Positions 6,837 to 11,134 of a stretch of 11,134 bases of DNA are shown here, in pieces. The stretch's first letter is position 1; the number at the start of each line of letters is the position of its first letter. The notes beneath the pieces are model-generated. The model did no database searches. It saw nothing but the letters and a program-made list of their open reading frames with translations, and was not told the origin of the DNA. The stretch is from positions 51,168-62,301 of the forward strand of contig PBVO01000061.1 of NCBI GenBank assembly GCA_002729015.1, read 5' to 3'. Origin of the DNA: Candidatus Poribacteria bacterium. Its GTDB lineage: Bacteria > Poribacteria > WGA-4E > UBA9662. Both the position numbers and the translations under genes were made by a program.

Positions 6837-6860
6837 CGGGAATTATAGCACGAATACCCG
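6837..6860. promoter_or_regulatory. Interrupted palindrome, possible operator
   Basis: CGGGAATT (6837-6844) and AATACCCG (6853-6860) are inverted copies with one mismatch, separated by 8 bases. The 24-base element covers the extended -10 at 6842-6850 and is centred about 58 bases upstream of the predicted sigma-54 start. It could be a regulator site that blocks the sigma-70 promoter and/or activates the sigma-54 promoter. The regulator is unknown. Confidence 0.35.
6842..6850 (-). promoter_or_regulatory. Extended -10 (sigma-70) promoter upstream of glnA
   Basis: TGC-TATAAT on the minus strand (6850-6842) is a perfect extended -10 element. A CTGTCA with an 18-base spacer is the best -35, matching four of six. 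Initiation would be near 6835, upstream of the sigma-54 start. Together they form a tandem constitutive plus nitrogen-responsive arrangement. Confidence 0.45.
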
Positions 6861-6882
6861 TAAAATGACAGCTGCCAGCAAG

Positions 6883-6903
6883 AAAAAACAGCAGAATGCT
6901 GCC
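6883..6903 (-). terminator. Probable intrinsic terminator after dcd
   Basis: On the minus strand CAGCA and TGCTG form a 5-bp stem around a TTC loop, extended by two possible G-U pairs, and run directly into six T residues (6888-6883). It starts 6 bases after the dcd stop. The short stem makes it moderate, but the placement separates the dcd transcript from the glnA promoters. Confidence 0.5.
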
Positions 6904-6909
6904 TAAAAA

Positions 6910-7491
6910 TCAGGCAAGATGCTGAAAGTCGTGGCTGAACCGGCTACCTTCCGGCTCAATCTGGCCAGCATACTTATTGCCGCTTTTCTTTTTATAAGGG
7001 ACTTTGACTGGAGAAGATAATTGTTGAAAAGTGAAAGCACAAATTCGATCGCCAGGATACAACTTAACCGGCATTCGCCCAAGGTTACCTAATTCTAAAG
7101 TGGCGGTTCCCACCCAACCAGGATCAAATAAACCCGCAGTACTATGTACAATTATACCAATCCTTGCAAGGCTACTTCGTCCTTCTAGCCGCCCCATGAT
7201 ATCATCGCTGAGTTCCAAGGTTTCTCGAGTAGCAGCCAAGACAAAATCACCTGGCTGAATGGTAAAAGCATCACCATCAGCAACCTCAACTTTTCGCATC
7301 AACTCATTGATACTGAAATCTGATCGAAGATCAATATGTGAATACTTACTGTGTTCAAAAACCCGGAAGGTATTACCAAGATGAAAATCGAGAGAACATG
7401 AACCTAATTGAGTTGAAAAGTCGGGAAATGGGGCAACCTTTATCTTACCTAGGTCTATAGCTTGGACAATATCTTGATCTGATAGTAGCAT
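6910..7491 (-). CDS. dcd: dCTP deaminase, probably bifunctional DCD-DUT type
   Basis: The 193-residue cytoplasmic enzyme deaminates dCTP to dUTP, feeding dTMP synthesis, and in the bifunctional subgroup continues to dUMP. The fold is the trimeric dUTPase-like jelly roll. Key blocks are S-C-S-L-D-F-H-L-G (31-39), I-Q-P-G-D-F-V-L-A, L-E-G-R105-S-S-L-A-R-I-G-I-I-V-H116-S-T-A-G-L-F-D-P-G-W, T-L-E133-L with the catalytic Glu, and the C-terminal K-Y-A-G-Q-I-E-P lid. The H-S-T-A-G-x-x-D-P-G segment resembles the bifunctional actinobacterial enzymes more than E. coli Dcd, which has His in place of that Gly. The length is normal. The ATG at 7491 lies 5 bases after the stop of the giant surface-protein gene and has no Shine-Dalgarno sequence, so translational coupling is likely. 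That pairing makes no obvious metabolic sense. Confidence 0.92.
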   Translation of the reverse strand: MLLSDQDIVQAIDLGKIKVAPFPDFSTQLGSCSLDFHLGNTFRVFEHSKYSHIDLRSDFSINELMRKVEVADGDAFTIQPGDFVLAATRETLELSDDIMGRLEGRSSLARIGIIVHSTAGLFDPGWVGTATLELGNLGRMPVKLYPGDRICAFTFQQLSSPVKVPYKKKSGNKYAGQIEPEGSRFSHDFQHLA

Positions 7492-7496
7492 TATAT

Positions 7497-7787
7497 TTAC
7501 TTGACTATTGTCATTTTTTTACTAAACACGCGATTTTCGCTCTCACTATCTAGTCTTAGGACATAAAAATAGATACCACTACCGATGGGTTCCCCAACAT
7601 CATTACAGCCATCCCAATAAATGGCTCTTTGACGATTCACGTAATGCCCAGCTGTTTGATACCCAAGCTCGATTGTTCTCACTAATTGACCACTACTACT
7701 ATAAATTTTTAGCTCAACTTGACTATCAGTTGCAATCTGGTATGGGATCCAAGTTTCAGGATTAAATGGATTAGGATAGTTGTACCC
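7497..7787 (-). other. C-terminal FlgD-Ig-like sorting domain of the giant protein
   Basis: The last 96 codons encode a domain starting at Y-N-Y-P-N-P-F-N-P and ending R-V-F-S-K-K-M-T-I-V-K. The layout (P-N-P-F-N-P, a short beta hairpin V-E-L-K-I-Y-S-S-S-G-Q-L-V-R, W-D-G, G-S-G-I-Y-F-Y) is that of the FlgD Ig-like or type IX-like C-terminal domains that route proteins to the cell surface. The E-T-W-I-P-Y-Q variant is the one I associate with Poribacteria. The secretion machinery that reads it is not in this window. Confidence 0.8.
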
Positions 7788-10700
7788 TAGTTCACTATAT
7801 TTAGGCACTTGATAAGCAACCAGATCTGGTAGCTTAATGAAACCATTCTGTAAGTCTTCACGAGTAACTTGATAGACTACTGGTTTAACTCTGAGTTCTC
7901 TATTAGATAATGCTATCTCAATTTCCAACACATCATTAACAGAAAGTAGTCCCTCCGGTTGGAAGTTTATCTGGGTTGCTGAAAAATGACCATCTAATGT
8001 CGTTTTTGCATACAGGTTGAAAATGGATTGGTTCGTCCAATAGCCACTGTTAGCGGACAAACTACTCAACCGCTGAACCGTGAAACTAATCTCTTCATTC
8101 ACCGATTGACTTTCCTCATCAGTCAACCGACCATTCATTACTAATAATGGTGTGCCGTTTTGAGGTAATATAGACGGTGCCGAATTCAATTTTCCTTGAA
8201 ACGTATTTGACCAAGCTAAACCACCGATCTGCACTTCACTACTACGTTTTGCTGTGACTATAAACGATTGCCCTCCAACAATAGGAACATCTCCATCATC
8301 GCCTTTTGCTGCTACAACCTTGAATTTACCTTGATCCGGTACAATTATGGCTGTGGCATTATCTTTAAATCCATCTAATGCAAACAAATCACTAACGGTA
8401 CTTATTTGGTGATTCTTGACAGGAATACCAACATGATTCAACCCTTTTTGTAAACTAATAGTGCCGACACCATTATCTCCTAGCGATCGTCCATATAACT
8501 GAAGTGTCGTAGGTTCCTTCAAAACAGTGATGATACCAGTATCACCTTCTATTAAACGATCTGATTGGCTATTTCTATTTAATTCGCCTAAATAACTACT
8601 CCAAGCATTTTGCCGATGATCATAGGTGATAAGTAAGTTAACTTTTTGGGCTCCGCCCAAGACCTGATATAAATCACCAACCGTCTTAATTTCTTGCCTT
8701 TCATTATTAACAGCGGTTACAGCTAAGGGTAAGTGTATCATGCTGATTCCGACTGGAACATCCAGCGTAAAAGTCGATACCCCATAGAAATCGACGGGGA
8801 TTTCAGCTGTTTGTGATTTTCCCGTCTTATCTGAAATCATTAAGCGAACTAAGCGCATCCGGCTACTTAACAGCAAATCAGCTGGAATACGGGCAAATGC
8901 AATATAGTGAGTCATTACTTCCTCACTGTCGGATTCATCATCACTCATATTTTCCGTTTCAACTACTGTTAGTCCACTAACCAAAGAGGACGCAGTTTCC
9001 TCCGGTGCCAAAGCCCTATACTGCAGTAATGTAATAGGTTTCCAATTATATTGGATTTCTTCAGGATTTTCGGGATTCTCGAGGAGTTCATCAGAGATAG
9101 ACAAACTAGGTGTAACTTCAGAGCTAGAGAAAAATTCGACACTGAACCGGTCCCCGCTATGTAAACGTGTTGGCAGACTAACTCGATTGAGTTGTAAAAC
9201 CTCTTCAATTGTTATTGTCTTCTCAGCATTTTGAGTGGTAACGTTTCCATAGGAGTCTGTTAATTCAATGATTAGCTTAGCATTTAATGCTCTGTCGCCC
9301 CCTCTAAATGTATAGCTAGATCGATACTGATTTGCAAACATCCCTTGTACCAATGGCTCTTTGCCAGTGACACCAGCAATCTGGAATGTTCCCGAACAAT
9401 TTTCTTCACCAACTACGGTAATGGTAAGTTTGTCTCCAACTTTGTATTTGCCGGTACCGCTTACATTTAGTTTTTTGATTTCTGCTACAGTATCGATCTG
9501 AATTGGTATGTCCGTTTCTTGAGTAGTAGCATTGCCCAAAGCATCGAAGAGAGTCAGTTGGACTGGAACGGAACTAGGTAACCCATCAACCTTAGTTGTT
9601 ACACCGGCTGGGACTTGGTAAGGAATAGCCCAAACGGCGTCATTAGCACTTTCATCTTGGTGTGTACCGTCGTTGTACAGATCTCCGGAATCGATTGATT
9701 CACTGACCGACGGATCACCAATTTTGTAAGTACCTCGCTTAGCAATATCAAAATCGTCCCTTTGGATAGCCTTAATGATAACAATCTGGCCAACTTTACT
9801 AATTACCCCCGTACCACCATCGTGGGTGGCTTTTAATATAGCTGGACCTTCTGCATCCAGTTGGTAATTAAATCCTTTGTAGAATTTCTCATCACCAATA
9901 TTGATGGACAGCGTCTTCTCTCCTGGGGACTGCGGCCTGGAAATAATATACTCCATCGCCACTTCCCCTGTTGCTGAAACATTACCGAAAGTAACATCTT
10001 CCACAAACCCGATACTTACAGAAATCGGTGCATTGGCTGGGTAACCACTCCCCTGAATGTCGATTTTAGTTCCGACACTACCCTCGGTTGGTGAAATGGT
10101 AATCGGTGTTGATGTAATAGAAATACCACCTTCAGCGACGTTAGTACTGGCAGAAACCCGAATTTTATGAGCGCCGGCAGATAGGGAGGGCATAGTCAGC
10201 GAAAAATCGTAGCTTCCATTAGCTTCAGTGGTGAATACTTGATCTGTTACTATTACACCTCCGATAGATATAACAGCAGTTTCATTGGCATTAAGACCTT
10301 TACCTGTAACATTGATTGTGTCGCCAGGCCTAAATTGTGCTCCCTCAACAGGTGTATCCAAAATTCCAAGGATAGTTAGCTGGCTTGCAATTGTCGGCGT
10401 CTGTTCAGCATTCGTTATTCCACTATCGGTGGCTACAATAGTTACTGAACCACCTGGCAACTCCAGTGGTATAATAAATTCAGCTTCAAAAGAACCACGT
10501 TTGTCTGTTTTAATAATCGACGGTGTAGTATCAATTTTAGCCCCATCTAACGAAACGCTAATCACATCTTCTGACCGGTAACTCGAACCAACAACAGTAA
10601 TAGTTTCTCCTGGTTTTGCACCGTCAACGGCAAGCTGTAATTTTGGTAAAATATCGAAATCCGCCTTCAACTCTTGGACCGCAGTAAATTTGACTTCAGC

Positions 10701-11134
10701 CGTTCCACCATCGACCGAAGGCACAATGAAACTGACCTTAACCCGACCGGCAGAATCGGATAAAACACTATTATCTGATTGAAGGGAACCGATTTGGTCA
10801 ACAATGGTCAAACCGTTAATTTGACTACTAACAGTAGTTTCTGTTCCATTAGGTTGCCTCAGAGTTAAAAAACCCAAATTTGCATTAGCTAAAGGCGCTC
10901 CATTTTCACTGACAGCTAGCCCTGCAATTGTTAGTTTGGCATTAGCTGTAATCCTTTCGGGTTGAGTTAGCAAGCTAGCCGACTGCATATTAACCCCAAC
11001 AAATGGCTCGGTTCCAGTCGACAATCCAGTTGAGTCACTTATGCGAATGAAAGTAGAAAATCTGCTATTAGCATCTGGTTGACTCGTATAGGGACCGATC
11101 GGAATAGGAAGACCAATAGAAAAAGTACCATTCG
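7497..11134 (-). CDS. Giant Ig-repeat surface/secreted protein with FlgD-like C-terminal sorting domain (5' partial)
   Basis: The frame stays open to the right window edge, so at least 1,211 residues are visible and the N-terminus with its expected signal peptide is missing. A TTG at 11024 is not a likely start, since protein-like sequence continues in front of it. Numbering from that TTG, residues 30-118 look like an Ig-like domain. Residues 128-377 hold three repeats of about 75 residues with a G-x-x-I-x-V-x-G core. Residue 448 onward has D-L-Y-N-D-G-T-H-Q-D-E-S-A-N-D, a calcium-site-like motif found in exported Ig proteins. An acidic linker (691-702) precedes a duplicated module (757-940). 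The last 96 residues carry Y-P-N-P-F-N-P-E-T-W-I-P-Y-Q, V-E-L-K-I-Y, Y-W-D-G and S-G-I-Y-F-Y, a FlgD-Ig/type-A-like sorting domain. Only two cysteines occur in the long region. A structural, adhesive or extracellular scaffold role is inferred; no catalytic domain is recognised. Confidence 0.88.
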   Translation of the reverse strand, partial: NGTFSIGLPIPIGPYTSQPDANSRFSTFIRISDSTGLSTGTEPFVGVNMQSASLLTQPERITANAKLTIAGLAVSENGAPLANANLGFLTLRQPNGTETTVSSQINGLTIVDQIGSLQSDNSVLSDSAGRVKVSFIVPSVDGGTAEVKFTAVQELKADFDILPKLQLAVDGAKPGETITVVGSSYRSEDVISVSLDGAKIDTTPSIIKTDKRGSFEAEFIIPLELPGGSVTIVATDSGITNAEQTPTIASQLTILGILDTPVEGAQFRPGDTINVTGKGLNANETAVISIGGVIVTDQVFTTEANGSYDFSLTMPSLSAGAHKIRVSASTNVAEGGISITSTPITISPTEGSVGTKIDIQGSGYPANAPISVSIGFVEDVTFGNVSATGEVAMEYIISRPQSPGEKTLSINIGDEKFYKGFNYQLDAEGPAILKATHDGGTGVISKVGQIVIIKAIQRDDFDIAKRGTYKIGDPSVSESIDSGDLYNDGTHQDESANDAVWAIPYQVPAGVTTKVDGLPSSVPVQLTLFDALGNATTQETDIPIQIDTVAEIKKLNVSGTGKYKVGDKLTITVVGEENCSGTFQIAGVTGKEPLVQGMFANQYRSSYTFRGGDRALNAKLIIELTDSYGNVTTQNAEKTITIEEVLQLNRVSLPTRLHSGDRFSVEFFSSSEVTPSLSISDELLENPENPEEIQYNWKPITLLQYRALAPEETASSLVSGLTVVETENMSDDESDSEEVMTHYIAFARIPADLLLSSRMRLVRLMISDKTGKSQTAEIPVDFYGVSTFTLDVPVGISMIHLPLAVTAVNNERQEIKTVGDLYQVLGGAQKVNLLITYDHRQNAWSSYLGELNRNSQSDRLIEGDTGIITVLKEPTTLQLYGRSLGDNGVGTISLQKGLNHVGIPVKNHQISTVSDLFALDGFKDNATAIIVPDQGKFKVVAAKGDDGDVPIVGGQSFIVTAKRSSEVQIGGLAWSNTFQGKLNSAPSILPQNGTPLLVMNGRLTDEESQSVNEEISFTVQRLSSLSANSGYWTNQSIFNLYAKTTLDGHFSATQINFQPEGLLSVNDVLEIEIALSNRELRVKPVVYQVTREDLQNGFIKLPDLVAYQVPKYSELGYNYPNPFNPETWIPYQIATDSQVELKIYSSSGQLVRTIELGYQTAGHYVNRQRAIYWDGCNDVGEPIGSGIYFYVLRLDSESENRVFSKKMTIVK
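8205..8756 (-). repeat. Duplicated module inside the giant protein
   Basis: Two consecutive protein segments share the same order of motifs: G-I-S-M-I-H-L-P-L then K-T-V-G-D-L-Y-Q-V-L-G-G then V-N-L-L-I-T-Y-D (first copy, about 8445-8756), and G-L-N-H-V-G-I-P-V then S-T-V-S-D-L-F-A-L-D-G-F then A-I-I-V-P-D (second copy, about 8205-8444). Each ends in a stretch with I-x-x-G-D-x-G-I-I or V-P-I-V-G-G-Q-S-F-I. The copies have diverged strongly, so this is an old duplication. Function unknown. Confidence 0.6.
9894..10643 (-). repeat. Three tandem Ig/IPT-like protein repeats
   Basis: Three successive units of about 75 residues show the pattern P-G-E/D-T-I-x-V-x-G-x-x-Y/L, then I-S-V/I-S-x-G, then a Gly-x-x-x-x-x-F/Y strand and a closing P-G/A-x-x-x-I-x-V. 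The units start near 10643, 10364 and 10112, with spacers of about 18 and 10 residues. The copies are divergent at DNA level and not prone to recombination. They resemble bacterial Ig or IPT/TIG modules used as rigid spacers in adhesins. Confidence 0.6.

Noticed and set aside
10285..10581. Open plus-strand frame of about 98 codons opposite the giant protein gene
   Set aside because: The opposite strand encodes clear Ig-like repeats here. The frame has no ribosome site and low-complexity content from reverse-reading that gene.
11022..11024. TTG at 11024 as the start of the giant protein
   Set aside because: The frame continues without a stop to the window edge and reads like beta-rich protein (P-I-G-P-Y-T-S-Q-P-D-A-N-S-R-F-S-T-F), so the true start lies outside.

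Overview
The window looks like bacterial chromosome, AT-rich by eye. It contains nine genes with convincing protein signatures, two of them cut by the window edges, plus one doubtful small ORF. The best lineage clue is the C-terminus of the large protein at the right edge. It has a Y-P-N-P-F-N-P-E-T-W-I-P-Y-Q motif followed by a FlgD-Ig-like fold with W-D-G and S-G-I-Y-F-Y. I associate this version of the sorting/anchor domain with Candidatus Poribacteria and related sponge or marine lineages. A one-off sulfatase, a phytanoyl-CoA dioxygenase family protein and a futalosine-pathway menaquinone enzyme fit that picture. The assignment is an inference from protein style, not from a marker gene.

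Left part, 1-1773, plus strand: the 3' end of an unrecognised gene, a doubtful 37-codon ORF, then a type I sulfatase with a complete active site and no signal peptide. Convergent to it on the minus strand is a set reading right to left: a PhyH-family dioxygenase (4626-3766), mqnC (3697-2630) and a TauE/SafE-type permease (2619-1810). The mqnC-permease gap is only 10 bases, so those two are probably cotranscribed.

Middle, 4627-5270: a divergent promoter region leads to a small VOC-fold protein with a very good ribosome binding site. It ends at a perfect 14-bp hairpin shared with the convergent glnB.

Nitrogen block, 5299-6850, minus strand: a eukaryotic-type (GSII) glutamine synthetase is followed by a P-II signal protein. 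Upstream of the synthetase there is a near-consensus sigma-54 promoter, and further upstream a perfect extended -10 sigma-70 element inside an interrupted palindrome. This tandem layout resembles the nitrogen-controlled glnA promoters of enterobacteria, but GSII is not controlled by adenylylation. The P-II protein also has Ser where Gln39 is normally found.

Right part, 6883-11134, minus strand: a very large secreted or surface Ig-repeat protein, whose N-terminus lies beyond the window, is followed after 5 bases by dcd (dCTP deaminase, probably the bifunctional DCD-DUT type) and then a terminator-like hairpin.

No tRNA, rRNA, CRISPR array, insertion sequence or phage gene was seen. No stretch longer than about 190 bases lacks a gene. 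I do not see a clearly new defence or mobile system. The most interesting parts are the nitrogen-regulation block and the modular surface protein.
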